From NCBI RefSeq assembly GCF_963678635.1, contig NC_087067.1, positions 5,372,647-5,436,646 of the forward strand: a stretch of 64,000 nt of DNA. Direction: 5' to 3'. This stretch comes from Symsagittifera roscoffensis (taxonomy: Eukaryota; Xenacoelomorpha; Acoela; Convolutidae). Below the pieces are notes generated by a model that saw only the letters and a list, made by a program, of their open reading frames with translations, was not told where the DNA came from and ran no database searches. Positions within the stretch are counted from its first letter, which is position 1. Every line of letters starts with the position of its first letter. A program made the position numbers and the translations under genes. Positions 45,175 through 57,853 of this stretch are shown one piece after another.

Positions 45175-47589
45175 CTACTCCTGTTTCACCTCCACTCGCT
45201 CTAGTCCGTAGGGCGCTCGGTACTTTCGTGTGGCGAATTTCATTTCGTCTTTTAGTGCGATGTGCCCTTCTTCTACGATCATTCTCCCGTCATCCCACAC
45301 CGGCAACATGTTCTCTAGATTCGCTTGATCGAGCGTTCTCAAGATGTCCCGAACCTCAAATTTTGGAAGCATTGAGACTCTCATCTTCTTCGCTTGAGTC
45401 GTCCACGAGTTTATTTTGATGTCGCAAGTGTGAAAATAGATTGCGACTGTGTACCCTATGAACAAGGGGTCCCAACCGTCTGTGAACTCCCTTTGTTGCT
45501 TCTCCACCATGGCTCTCGCGTATAGGGAAGGGACCATCAACGGGCTATTCATCCCCAGTGTCATTCTCCTGACCATCGGGAACTCCGGGACCACGGTTGG
45601 CAGAACCTCTCGTTCAAGTATTATCTCTAGCTCTCTCTTCACCAGATCAAAACTCCCCTTCCATGCTGGGAATCTCAAGACCTCGTGCTTATCCGCTGCC
45701 AGGGGGTTCAAATTCCAAAACTTGGGGTAGGCTTCAATGGGACCCTCACGTTTTCCCCTCATTCTGCACTGCAACTGCCCCCGGAAGTTGAATACCATTA
45801 GCTCGGGAACTTTCACCTTCCCGAAGAGTACTGTGTCGCTCATCCGTGCCCTCAGCTCCCCCTGTCTGCACCAATTCAGAGCGGTTCTGTCTAGCACGCT
45901 GATTAAGCTCACGTGTGCCACTGAGTATCGATACGCCGTCACAAGCGGGTCGGGAAAGGCATATTTCACTGCCGGTCCGTAGATGCATGTCACAACCTCC
46001 TCAATCCCCCTGATCATCCCTAGTGGGTCACATCTCATGGCTAGACATAGATCCGCCAAGAGAGGCATGCCTCCATTCGCCTCTTTCCATTCCTCTTTCG
46101 TTTTTGGATTTTTCTCCTCTCCCGTCAGGTATCGATTCTGCATCAAGAGGTATTCCACCAACAGCGTCTTCAATCCGGACGTGCATTTGTACGAGTAGGT
46201 CTCCGTGCTGGGATGGGCTTTCCCCATCGACAAAGGCTCTCCTTACTTCATCAATCTATGAAATGCGATCAGCTCTCCGTGGGTCAAGAGTACCAGTGTC
46301 AAATACCCGTCAATTTGTAGTGTTTTTCGCACCTCTACTGAACATGTAGGCCGGACCCATGTTAAACATATATCTGGGGTAGACCAAGTATAGGGCCAAC
46401 AGGAGATTTATGGGCATGTGCAGCAATTCCTGCACGAACGCGTCGAAGATGGTATCTCTCGCGTAGAACACTCTAGCCATGTACCTCTTCTCCCAACAAG
46501 GACTCAAGAACTTCAAGATCTCGTGATCCTTCCTCGTCTTTAGATCACCCCTCGCGTGTTCCCTCCAGAACCCCCAATGGTAACTTCGTTCGCCGCCGTG
46601 ACGAATCTTCCTACTGTCATGTCCCTGCTCTCTACCACTTCCAATTGTATCTCGAGAAACTCCCATACCTGCTTGATAAGGAGTGGTGCACTCTCCCGTA
46701 TCTTGTCCGTGGCATTCTTCAGCCTTGGCGTCAGGAATGGCCACCTGCCTCTCTCTTGCGTCAGACGGTATGCCATTGCTTCCAACTGTTTCTCGGCCGC
46801 AGCCACGTTCTTTCACTCATTGCTCGGTCCCCTCGCCTTGCTGGTGGAGCTCGTGATAGTCAAGTCCATGCTTCGAAACTATAGACTCGCCGTCAAGTGG
46901 TTAATTGCCGGGTGGTGATTCCCAATCTCTGGATTGAACTTCAACTGTCGAGCCAAGTTTGATATCTTAAGCAAGACGACCTCGTCCAGTACCATGAGGA
47001 TATCTGCCAATTCATAAAATCCCCTCAAGGCATGAGACACGTCAGCCCGTGCCGCTGCCAGTTCTGACTTCAGGAGCTTCAAGTTTGTCGGCTCTAGCTC
47101 GCGATTAGGGGCAGCCATCAATACCCGCCACGCGTTCCCTTCCGCTGTCAGGATGAACATAGCATACTCGAACTGCAAAGCAGGTGGCATAATCGCGTAG
47201 CCCGGGTACGTCGTAAACGCCACTCTCGTCTTGGGTCCGAATCTAGAAACCACCAACTTCTGCACCTCGTTCATCGCAGCGAACAACGTTTGAATCGCCT
47301 CCCAGATCTTCTTGGGCGTTGGCGCCTCTCCCTTCAGGTGCTCCAGTAATCCTGCCGAATGCAAGTGATCGTTCAATCCTGCAAACGGCAGCAGCTCACA
47401 AGGCATTTCTGATTTGATCGCTACCAACAGGGTTAGCATTTGATTTAGCTCGGCGCCAGGCAGCAAATACACCAAAGTTTCCGGCCAAAACAATTTAGGA
47501 GACGTCCCTTCAAAATCCGAGCCCGCCAAAATAATCACTCTTGCCGCCCCCGTGTCTGACCGATCGTATACTGCTAACGTTTTCGCCAA
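45175..47589 (-). pseudogene. ORF B of the minus element (broken)
   Basis: 47589-46879 holds RVIILAGSDF, LFWPETL and FAGLNDHLHSAGLLEHL. The sequence continues through 46806-46540 and the overlapping 46816-46310 frame (frameshift near 46560), then 46233-45175 with LLADLCLAMRCDPLGMI, YGPAVKYAFP, AYRYSV and ALNW. These match 30633-33070 of the plus element along the whole length. A TAG ends the frame at 45175. No function could be assigned. Confidence 0.6.
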
Positions 47590-47592
47590 ATG

Positions 47593-49841
47593 TTAGTTCC
47601 CACAGGGTTTGCCATATCTAGGATCATCGGCTAACCTAGAACCCTCGTACGCGGCATCCGGGAGCCCCATGTCCCCCGGCTCAAGCAGCTTCTCTACCAC
47701 TCTTAATTGTGCGGGAGTTTCCACCCTGATTTGGGCTACACTTGTTCGGTGCTTAGGAGGTTCCACTATAAGTCCCGGACTTCCCAACTGCTTGAGTGGT
47801 CTGTAGTTTATCGGTCTCATCACCGACTTCAGCGGGATCCCGGTCAAGTCGGCTACCTCCATTGTCTTTGCTCTCGAGAAGTGTGCATCATGGGCCTTCA
47901 ACCAATCTACACAATGGTGTCGACTCAAGTCCTCGTGTGACACATCCTTGAGTCCCAAGACCTCCGCTAACTCCTGTCTGCACTCCAAATCCTCCAGATC
48001 CAACCCTTTTATCCTCTCCGAATATCGCGTCTTGTTCGCTTCTGCTGTTCTCTCCATATTCTTGTCGTCCACCACCACTACCGATGAAACCAGCGAACTC
48101 TGGGGCGTAGAAGATTCCGCCTCCTCACCCTCCATCAGGTCGGCCACATCTAGCAACCTCACGGGGCGCACGCTTCTCTGCTGAATCAGCCTGATCTCTC
48201 CATTAATATTTCGCACCTTCACATTCATCTCCATCGCATGCTGATCAAACATCACGTTGTATGGGACCGTGCAGATGGTGAGTATTACGGGATCAAACCA
48301 AATCCTCAGCTCTTGAAGAATACAACTCATCTTCTCGTGTAACTTCATCACCTTCCTTGACTCTCCTCTAGACACATCATTGGTCCCCATCATCAGAGTG
48401 ACCGTATACATCTTCATCATATCCAATATCTCCGGGGACGCCAACATCTGCGGTGTCGCCGCTCCAGAAAAGCTCAAGACTCCAACCTGCCAGTGTGACT
48501 GGATCCGCGTCAGCACCCGTATCAAGCTGTCTCCTATGATCAGGTGAACTGCACCATCCGGTATCCTGGGTTGAGTGAAATATTCAGCCCAGGCCACATC
48601 ATGGAAGCAGTCCCTCCTGGCCCGCTGCGCTGCCGTCCATCCGGTTGTGCCTGTGGTATGCGCCATCTTTATTCTTTTTATAACTCGCGATTGTCACGCT
48701 CCTAACTGGATGGTCCCTCCAAGTGGGAGGTCGCCCTTCTTTCACCGAATCGTCATTGGCTCTCGACTGTAACCTTTCCTGTAACACTTTGAGACGTGAT
48801 GAACCCGACCCAGCCTGGCTACTGCTTGTGGTTGAACTAGGGGTTTACCCTGGGAGTTTGGCCTCCATCAACGGTCGCACCGATTGCGCATCTAGACTAT
48901 GCACAGAGGGTGACGGTTCGGGTGGTATCCACACCTCCAGGCCCTCATTCAGGTGCTCTTGGGCCGCCCCCTCTAAGTTGAACCGGCCACTGGGCCTAGG
49001 AGCCTCATCCACCTCCATTCGCGATTCAGGTCTCGATGCTGTGGCGGCTGGCTCTCTTGTCCGTGTCCTCTTTTCTTTCTGTCTTGCGAGCTCTCGTTGT
49101 CTTCTCTGGAGCTTCTCCATTTCCGACTTCAGCTGCTCGCAGTTCGCCTCGTTCTCGCGGACCCTATGCTCTTCCAGGTACTCCGGTCTGAGCATGCTGA
49201 GATCACTCCACGCCTGATCTCACTCGAGGACCGCCTCATCTCTTTCCAGGTTTTCCTGGTCCCTCTCAAGTTTCGCACCATCCCTGTCAAGGTTCGCCTT
49301 GTCCCTCTCTCTCCCTCTAAGCCCTCTCTAGTTCCCTCTTCAGTCTGCTGAGGTCCGGGTATGCCTCCTCTGTCTGTTAAGATTGCATCATGGAGGGTGG
49401 TTTACTCGTGGACTGGCCCGCGGATCTTGCCGGTGGTCTGGTCGGTAATGTGAACTCTCCCGCGCCGTACTCAGTGTTATTGTTCAAGCCAGTATTTCTC
49501 GCCAAGTCGAATCCTCTCACACCCCCATCCACATTCCAGGACAACCACCTAGTCTGTTCTTGATTGAATATCCCATCTGTTGTGTAACCAACCATCAAGA
49601 CAGCTTCTGTCGCAGACTCCCTGCATTCACCTTGCGCCTCCAACTGCAGAATGCCGTTTAACATCACTGCCATCCTCTCATCCACTTGGGTGTAGTCCAG
49701 ATCCCTCAAGCTTCTGTACAGTTCATCGAGCGTAGGTCTCTTGAGTGCAGCAGGCATGGATTTCCAAAAGCGATCTGCCATTTTCACGACTTCTAGTTGA
49801 TCTTGCGTACCAACCAACTTGAGTATTACCTCACCAACCAA
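47593..49841 (-). pseudogene. ORF A of the minus element (SGNH domain, incomplete)
   Basis: 49841-49377 matches the N-terminal domain of ORF A (LDELYRSLRDLDYTQ against LDEIYQRLIDCDFTR; GFDLARNTGL against GHDLAREPGL). 49195-48600 is a Glu/Arg-rich coiled coil. 48666-47593 carries SGNH block I (IIGDSLIRVL), block II (FSGAATP) and block III (MMGTNDVSRG). Block V with its Asp and His is not found where expected; the sequence runs from GEIRLIQQ directly to a divergent tail. The hydrolase therefore appears inactivated here by deletion. Frames are shifted twice. Confidence 0.6.
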
Positions 49842-50230
49842 CTTGAGAACTCAAGAAATATCTCCTTTTGAGTGTTGCTGATTGTGAGCTTTGTTCAAAA
49901 CCTTCTTTTTCTTTCAAGTGAGTGCGGCTAGGTCGTCAACTCAATTTAACAAAACAATCTGAAAAAAAAACATTTTTAGACCAATTTGTTTCATTCCTAA
50001 CCTAAACCCCCCATTATCGTGTTTAAGGCATTATTCTTTCGTCATCCCACGAAAATATTTCGACTTGGAGTTTTAGGAGCATGCAGATTCATTTCATGTT
50101 TTAGCACCGTCAATTCTCTAAAATTTGATTGTCATGCCAATTGCGTCAAAATCCATTTACCTGCTTCCTGCCCCAGTATACCTAACTTGAGACTCCCTTA
50201 TACCTAACTTGAGATTTCCATGTACCCAAC
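49842..50230 (-). other. Spacer between pol and ORF A in the minus element
   Basis: This occupies the place of the structured 27612-28086 spacer but shows no equivalent palindrome. It contains two copies of TACCTAACTTGAGA (50161-50218, printed strand). No gene is present. Confidence 0.4.
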
Positions 50231-50659
50231 TCAGGCGATACTCAAGTAGTATTTCTTGTGTAGATGCACCATTTTTTCCGTTTCTGCGAAGAGCACATGT
50301 AGGATAGCGTACAGTTCCCTTGGGCTCATCTTGCCCCTGTTCGGGTCATAGACCGGTATCGAGACCTCTATTATTCCTCTTTCGACCATGATGTCTCGCA
50401 GCCTTGTTAGTGCCAGCATCACGTGCTCAGGGTCTATTGTGTTCCTTTCATTGACCCTCGTTACCAGAAAGCACAAGTACTTCCCCGGAACTTGTGAAAC
50501 TGATGGGGGAAGCTCAACCATTCCTACCAACCCCGGTCTCTCCACGTTCTGATACTCTCTCTTGAAGTCGTCCTCTAGTCTTGATTTGAAGCTCATGTCC
50601 GCCGTTATACAGATCGCCCTGGTCCTGTCTGACAGAATGAAGTCGCTGTCCGTAATCAA
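50231..50659 (-). pseudogene. pol: Macrodomain-like C-terminal module of pol, minus element
   Basis: This is the counterpart of residues 500-644 of the plus-element pol fragment: ITDSDFILSDRTRAICITAD, then PGKYLCFLVTR, LALTRLRDIMVERG, IPVYDPNRGK and HLHKKYYLSI. The position of Lys572 is Arg here. The module has an in-frame break from the preceding segment (50865-50656). Its retention in two diverged elements argues that it is a standard part of this family. Confidence 0.65.
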
Positions 50660-51329
50660 GATGTTCTCTGAATATTCATTTGGATATTCACTTCTCTGAG
50701 TTTCTTTATCATCAAATTTTTGGTGTGGGTAAGTCCTACCCCCACTCCCCGGACAAAAATATTTATCGACATCCCCGTCGACGATGCTGGGTCTAAATTA
50801 TCTGGTGTTATTTCAAGCGGCCTGTCGGTTGCCGTCCAATCGAAGAGGGGATCTTTCGTTTTCACGTGTTTTCCGCTAATATGTCGACTTGCTGGACGCT
50901 TTGCACCTCATCACTCTTACTCTTGACGTCGCTCATCCACTCTAGTATCCTCAAATTTGTGTTTTCCCTCCTTTCTATCTCGCTCTGTTCCAGATCTGGC
51001 TCTTGTTCTGGTGTGGAGTAGTCTTCCTGCGGGTAGTGTTCACTGTCTTTGATGATCTGCCATTCATCGTCGGCTGCCAGTTCGCCCACACTCAGTAGCT
51101 CTTCGCATAATTTATCAGGCTGTATCTTATCAATCAAGAAGTCATCTCCGTACCTTTTGTACCTCATGCCTGTCGGTTTGCGATTGCCACTCCTGGTTCC
51201 CGCTGGTATCGGCAAGTCTGGTTCTGTCCACTTTGGCACCTCGTCCTGCTCCGGATCGTTCCAGTCTTCTTCCACAAAGGATTCCGCCTCTGAGTCCGCT
51301 TCTATCTTTTCATTATCGTCCAAACTCAA
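50656..51329 (-). pseudogene. pol: Acidic linker between integrase and macrodomain, minus element
   Basis: 51329-50862 and 50865-50656 encode an acidic, low-complexity linker like residues 230-490 of the plus-element fragment (KRYGDDFLIDKIQPD against NPYGEDFVVDRIVVS; NLRILEWMSDV against NLRVLEWLHDL). It ends with IFVRGVGVGLTHT, the codons of which are the conserved purine-rich motif. A TAG precedes 51329 and a one-base shift lies near 50860. Confidence 0.6.
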
Positions 51330-52528
51330 CTACTCGTTGCCATCATTTTTCTCTCTGGTACCCTTTTCGTTCACCTCGCATGCTGGCTCCACCAATAGGT
51401 ACTCGAGTCCCTCCATATTCTGCGGTACGCACCAGTCTTCTGGGGATGGGACATCAGGTTTCAGGTTTTCATAATGTGTTGCTCGCCCCGTACTCAAGCG
51501 GTAGAACCGTCCTTGCTGGTGCATTTCCGTTATCATGAACGGTCCTCTCCATTTCTTGAGTAGTTTCTTTTCCCTTTGGGAGGTATAACATTCTGGAAGA
51601 CCCAGACGCATTGGCCCACTGCATATGGTTTCGCTTGCAGTATTTTCTCATCATATTTCTTCCGCTGTCTCATTTGTGCCTGCGCTGTGTTCCTCCTGCA
51701 GAGCTCGTTTAGTTCCTGTTGTCTCTTAACCGCTTCTTTCACATAAGCTTGAGGCGATGTCTTTTTCCCTTTGTATTCTGGGTAAACGAATGTTAGAGGC
51801 CTTGCTCTTTCCCTGCCCGTCAACATCGTGAAAGGACTGATTCCTGTTGTTGAGTGTTGCGTACTGTTGTATGCCCCTACCACTTGCGGCAGATATTTAT
51901 CCCAGTTTTTCATGTATCTTGAGCAGTATACCCTTAGCATGTTCACCAACGTTCTATTTTGTCTCTCCACTTACCCGTTGGTCTGGGGATGGTAGGTCGT
52001 TGAGTGCGCTTGAGCAATGTGTGACCTCTTCATCAACTCTTTCGTCAGGTCCCCCACGAAGGCTTTTCCGTTGTCCGACTGAAATGTCATGGGACAACCA
52101 TACCGTGATATCCAATGTGTTATCTAGTGGTCACACGTCTCCTCTGCCGAGGTTGTCTGACACGGCATCGCTTCTGCCAACTTCGTGAAATGATCTATTA
52201 TGACCAGTATCTGGTTATATCCCGACTCTGTCATGCAGATCTTTTGATGGTCTATCTGCACAACCTCGTTAAATTCCGAGCTTCCAACGGACTTGAGTGG
52301 GAACTTCATCTTCCTTGGGTCTTTCAACTGTAGACATGCCAGGCATGCATTCACCCATCTCTCGCATACTTTCCTTAATCCTGGCCAATCAAACCTATGT
52401 AATATTCTTTGTTGTTCCTTTTCTATCCCCTGGTACCCCATTTGATCATGCGATCTGAATAACACTTCCGTCTGGTACAACTGTGGCAGTATGATGAGGT
52501 TATGCTTGTGTAATATTTTCTCCTCGTC
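51330..52528 (-). pseudogene. pol: Integrase of the minus element (broken)
   Basis: 52480-52124 has the zinc domain (RSHDQMGYQG, then CLACLQLK) and the first core Asp (VQIDHQ). After TAG at 52126-52124 the core continues with QSDNGKAF and YHPQTNG, where a TAA interrupts before VERQNR (51970). The C-terminal module is split by a frameshift near 51560-51610 (KKLLKKWRGPF). The LysLeu pair at the position of the plus element's TAG (25662) is intact (DLTKELMKRS). Confidence 0.75.
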
Positions 52529-53701
52529 TTATCTCCTGCATGCTACCACCCCATCACCTGTATGATAGAGTAAATCTTTTCTCTCTTTGTAGAACTGGCT
52601 CAAGATCTTGTAGCTGCCTTCTTCCAGGTCCCCCCTCTCTTTGGTCCCCGTCCGGATCCACCTGGAGAGGTTACTTGTCATCTTGTCATTCTTTTGGACC
52701 TGTATTAGGTCCGACAGCCTATATCTTGCCTTGACGTGTTCTTTTAGTGCCATTATCTGACCGCTCATTTGTCCAGGACTGTGGATGTCATCTTTCAGCT
52801 TCACGCAAACTATCCTCCTCAAGATCTTTCTGTCATCTTCTGGCACTAGGTTTGTTCTGACATTTGAGTTGCACGATAGCTCCCTGAACGGTTTCCTCGA
52901 CACTGCAATTTTCTCAAGTTCTTCACCCCCTCGCACTTCTTGCTGATCCAAGTTGTACGTTCCTGAGGAGGGATCCGTCTGTAATTCTCTGTCGCGGTGC
53001 CTCATCTTCTCTTCCGCCAGTATCATGCATAGACTACATTGGTCATCGCTGCTCTTTTCTGAGTCTTCATCCCATTCTTCACTCTCCCTGGAGACTTTTT
53101 CTTCTTCAGCATCTTCCTCCGCTGTTGGCCACTCCCCGGTTTCTTGACCTAGTCCTAGGTGTTCAGCCTCATCCTTGAAGGCCGCCTTTTTCCTCCTAAC
53201 CCGAGTCCGCTCAAGTAAGTCTTCAGGGATTTTATCAACCAATGACTGCACGACTTCTCTCTCACCAGATTTATTTTCCTTCCTGGAGTCCTCGCCACTA
53301 TCCGCTTCCTTCCTTCTCAGTATCGTGACTTCTGGTTCCTCTTTGCCCTTCTCTTTGATCACGGGCTTATCATCCGCCAGTTTCTTGAGTAATCTCCTCA
53401 AGTCTTCTTCTATCACTGCTCTTCCCGTCTCTACTTGGTTCAGGTCATAGCCTTTCGCCTTGAGTGTCTCCCTCACAATTTTCGACTTGATTATGATCTC
53501 CATCGGCATCCCTTGGGTTCTTTTCAAGATTGTTTTCTCTGGGGCCTCCTTTGGTAATTCGGGGTAATCTTCTATCAGTTTGCCTGACTTGTCGAGCCAT
53601 CTCGTGAGTGGAAGACTATCATACGTTTCCTTATCCATGAAGGAAAAACCGTCTTTGATTTCGGGCCTATCTGCCTCTCTTTGTTCTTGCCTCTCGTAGA
53701 C
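52529..53701 (-). pseudogene. pol: Pol linker between RNase H and integrase, minus element
   Basis: It starts after a TAG at 53704-53702 and contains FMDKETYDSLPLTRWLDKSG, which matches the plus element. A long charged, low-complexity linker follows. It ends with a TAA directly before the integrase (ACRR). It holds no recognised domain of its own. Confidence 0.6.
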
Positions 53702-55060
53702 CTACGTCTTCTTACTCAAGCTATCAGCATTTTGATATTTTTCTCTTTTCCTATGCTCAATTATCATGTTGTATCCGTCCAGGCGAACTATCCATCTTCC
53801 AATGTAGCTCTGGTCCATTGAGTACGTTTTCAGCCAGCTGAGCGCCCTGTTGTCGACTCGCATCTTGAATGGCTCGCTGCCTAGGTATGTTCTATATTTT
53901 TCGACAAAGGTAGCCACCGCGAGCATCTCTGCTTTTGGCGCCCCGTACTTCATTTCCGTATCACTCAAGACTTTACTCCCGTACGCTATTGGTCTTAAGA
54001 CTGTCTTCCCGTTCCATTCCTGTTCTTGATGGAGAATGCCAGAAATCGCGACCACCGACGCATCCGTGTCCAGCACGTACATTCCTTTTTCCGTTGGCAT
54101 CCCTATCACCGGTGCCTCGCACAACTCCTTCTTTTTTCTCTGGAATGATTCTACCGCCGCGTTGTTCCACGTGAACTTCTTGCCTTTGTGCCTCATTAGT
54201 TGTTGCATCGGGTATACTTTGTCCGCGTAGCCCTTGATGAACTCCCTGTAATAATTCGCAAAACCCAGGCTGCTCATCAATTGATGTTCCGTCTTTGGCG
54301 ATTTCCAAATCAGAACCGCTTCTACTGCATCTGAGTCTGGTCTGATGCCATGCCTGTCCACCATCCTTCCCTTGTATTTGATCGAGTCCTTGAGTATCTC
54401 GCACTTTGATGGTTTGCACTTTAGTCCTGACCTCTTCATGCATGCAAACACCTCGTCTAGTCGCTAGATGTGGTCCTCCAGTGTAGGCGTTGCAATTACC
54501 ACGTCATCCATGTAGCACATTACCAGGTTGCCGCATTTCTTTGTCACACCTATCAATGCGTGTGCCATCAACCGTCGAAATGTAGCCGTGGCAATGCAAA
54601 GACCAAACGGCATCCGTTTCCATTGAAACAGCCCCAGCTCGCAGGCAAACCCCGTTTTGTCCGTGTCCTGCTTTCTCAGTGGGACCTGCCAGAAAGCCGA
54701 TCCTAAATCAAGAGTCTTAAAAAATTTTGCATCACCTTACTTCGAGAGGCTTTCATCAATTCTAGGTATGGGGTAGGCATCCTTCACCGTGACGGAGTTC
54801 AGATACCGAAAAACACAACGAAACCTCAATTGGTCGCCTTTCGTTTTGGCCATCACTACTCCACACGCCAACGGTGATTTGGATGGTTCTATCATATCAT
54901 ACTCTAGTAAGGTCTCTATTTTTTTTCTACATGCATCCGATTTGTGCGGGGTCATGCGCCTCGCCCCCTCCCTGTGCGGTACCTCGGACTCCTCAAGCTC
55001 TATTCCAATGTCTGCCTTATGTTTCGAAAAAAAACATCCTCATTCCGCTCCAGTACATCC
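53702..55060 (-). pseudogene. pol: RT and RNase H of the minus element (broken)
   Basis: 54955-54737 gives the RT start (DMIEPSKSPLACGVV, RYLNSVT). After a TAA at 54737, motifs A (TLDLGSAFWQVP), B (PFGLCIATATFRRLM) and C (CYMDDVV) are readable to about 54490, and a stop lies near 54467. 54451-53702 holds the thumb and RNase H (DTDAS, KAEMLAV, RVDNRALSWL, QNADSLSK). The frame into RT is disturbed by a run of eight T (55025-55032, A on the printed strand), one longer than in the plus element. Confidence 0.8.
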
Positions 55061-55068
55061 TTAATGGC

Positions 55069-56760
55069 TTAGAGCTGTTCGTCCGTTATCTTGCCCCTTA
55101 AATGCTCTATCTCCGGTAGAACCGGTTTATCCCTCTGCATTTCATCTAGTTTTGGTCTTTCCGGAAAATTCGAACAGCTCGAAAGTCCATCGTCTGTCTC
55201 TGACTTAAGTGATTTTACAAGACCTGATGAACCTTTTATTTTCTTCAATCGTCTCAAGATACAAATTTTGTCCCTATGATTGGGACAATCAATAACTTCA
55301 TTCTGTTTTGGATTTTCAGTCAACTTATATCGAGTTTTCACGGGTAGAGCATATCCCAGCTTCCTTCCCCTTTGTATCGTCATGGGTATATCAAGAGTAT
55401 TCAACAAGACACTGACACAGAGGCCGCTCTTGGTTATCGAGAAGGATCTTCCTAAAACAGCACCACTTTGACTATTAGGATTTGGGATTATGCAAAATTG
55501 CTTGTTATCACTTAGTTCATTATAGTTTTTCATTCGGAAGCTTACAACTGCCGCTTCGTTCGCTTTCAGTATCACCCTCCTACTCAAGAATACCGGTGCT
55601 TTATTTTCATTCGCCATTATTAAATTTACCGGTTTAATTGCGTACCTCCTATCCGGGTTCCGTATCCTGAACATAGCATTGTTTAACTCAATCGTTACGT
55701 CGAAGTTCCTGATGAAGTCTCTGCCTAAAATGAATTGGTCAGACTCATCTAGGTTTTCTACCACGAGAAAGCTCATCCACAGATTGCATTCCCCCAGGTT
55801 TAGGGCTATTATTGGTGTTCTGCCTAGCACCCGCAGCGCCCCTTTGTTTGCAGCTGGCAGCCGTATTCTCGAGTCTATCAAATCATCCTTGTTGAAACCC
55901 ATTCGCTCCCAAGTTCCAATTGGTGTAACATTCAAGACTGCTCCCGTATCAAGTAACCCGCGTAACTGAGTCTTCTTGCCACTTATGTCAAGCAAATGTG
56001 CTGATACATCTGCCTCCGTCCCGATGTGCATTGCATCTTCTTCCAACATGGCGCAGTGTCCAATCGATCTCACTTTCAGTTCTTTTTTGCCCACGTAGAT
56101 CTGTCCGGCTAGGTCTTCGTCGCATGTTATCATGGCTTTCGTGTAGATGTTTATCCCGTCTATGTTTAACATCACCTCATGCGGACCAGAAGCCTCCGTA
56201 TATCTGTTCTCGACGCGGACTGACTTGCTGCCACCTCTTGTTAGTAGTGCCCTCAGGGCTCTAGAAGTTGTCTGCGGACTTATTGCACTTAAGTAGTCTG
56301 CGTACACATCAATGTGCATTATTGTCTGATCGCTGGGTTCGCTTAGATTCCTCGTTACTTCGTGGCTGCCCACTGTGATTATTGACACTATCCTGGCTCC
56401 AATCTTCGTTATGCCGAATTGATTTCCCGTCAGCATTTTCAGAGTGTTGCAATTTCCACTCTTTGTCGCTCCCACTTCGGCTTCTGGCTTTGGCACTAAT
56501 CCACTTAACGTCTCGTTCAACTTCTGCCTTTCGATCTCTTGTTTCAATCTTTGCTCGATTTCCTTCGTGGCTAGGTCTTCTTTCACCTTGTTGATGGCCT
56601 CTGCAGCTTCTCTTTCATAATTTATCTCCAGAGAATTCATGGCCTTGGCCTCCATGGCACTGCTGACTTGCGTTACAGCCTTCACCGTCTTGGTCGGTAA
56701 TTCCGCACTCGGTGCCTCCGGATTTTTTTGTTTCAAATTCAGTTTGTCTGTTTGTCTGGT
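55069..56760 (-). pseudogene. pol: Aspartic protease region of the minus element
   Basis: The pol frame starts near an A-run at about 56727 and is +1 relative to gag. A Glu/Lys-rich helical segment is followed by a retropepsin-like domain: LLDTGAVLNV contains the catalytic Asp-Thr-Gly, and FILGRDFIRNFDV matches the second conserved region. Downstream LCVSVLLNT and SCSNFPERP align with the plus element. A TAA at 55071-55069 ends the frame. Protease would cut Gag-Pol during particle maturation. The protease itself looks intact. Confidence 0.75.
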
Positions 56761-57853
56761 TCTGCACTGCCGCCAACGCCAACTTGTGCTTGAGGTGACT
56801 CTGGTTCTTGACTGCTTCCCAAAACAATGGACAGTCCATCCGAAAGTGCCCCTCTTGATTGCAGAAGGAGCATCTCGCAACTAATTTGATGATCAAGCCA
56901 CTATAGAACTCGTGTTCCTCCATCTGGCTCATATCTTCTTCATCCGGTGCATATCCTAGACTCTTCATGCCCTGCTTGTACGTCGTGCGATCCGCCACGT
57001 GATGATCCGCTGACCCGCAATATACACATGATCTCCGTTTGTCCATGTCATCTCTAGGCTTGTACCATGACGACCTTTGTGGTTGACTCCCCCCTTGCAT
57101 AATCCTGTTCTCTGAGTACGAGTACATCTTCGGCTTCATCAGCATGTACTCACTTGACTTTTGTCTAATCTCTTCTGGAGTCGGTGCATTATCTTTCGAC
57201 AGTGTATAGTGCGTTGCCAACATTGTTCTCAAGTCGTCACTTTTTACCCCATCGATGAACTTCGAGGCGATGCTAAAGTTCCTTCTTTTTGTCGACTCTT
57301 CAGGATCATTCCTTCGTCTCATGCTCTCAAGATCATCCAGGAACCGATCAATTGATTCATCGTCCCTTTGCCTTCTCTTTTCAAATATCATCATCGCATG
57401 GTGACCCTTCATGCCTGACCCGAATCGATTCAACAATATCTCGAAGATCTTGTCCGCAGTGTCGCGTTCCTCCTCCTTCTTCGCAACTACACATTTTAAC
57501 GCTGTGCCTTCTAGATTGCTCAATATCGCCGTGCAGGCCTGTCTCTCGTCATTCAAGTTGTCTTGTTCCAGGTGTAGTCTCATGACTTCTACCCATGTGT
57601 CGATGCACCCATCTTTAAATTTTTTCGGCTTCTTGAAGGTTTTCCTGGATTTGCCACCTCCTCTTTCACTCGAGTCGGTGTTCCTCGTGGCGAAGGCCTC
57701 CAGTGTCCTGTTCATCATTTCCCAGGTGCTCGCCCACGTCATGGCAGCCGGTCCCACGTTATTGTTCGTCGTGGAATCCCCTGGACCACTCGTCGTTTTT
57801 GCGGTTCCACTCTTCATAATTGTCTTGGCCCCCTGGTGCTGTGCTTGCTGCAT
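56615..57853 (-). pseudogene. gag: Gag, capsid-like and zinc-knuckle part, minus element
   Basis: A retrotransposon Gag capsid region (DTWVEVMRLHLEQDN, ILSNLEGTALKCV, DKIFEILLNRFG, SIASKFIDGVKSDDLR) is followed by two CCHC knuckles. CSFCNQEGHFRMDC is complete. CVYCGSADHHVADR has Arg (CGC) where the last Cys is expected, one base from TGC. The knuckles bind genomic RNA. The C-terminus overlaps the start of the pol frame, and the gag-to-pol change would need +1 shifting. The upstream part of Gag is in another frame. Confidence 0.7.
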
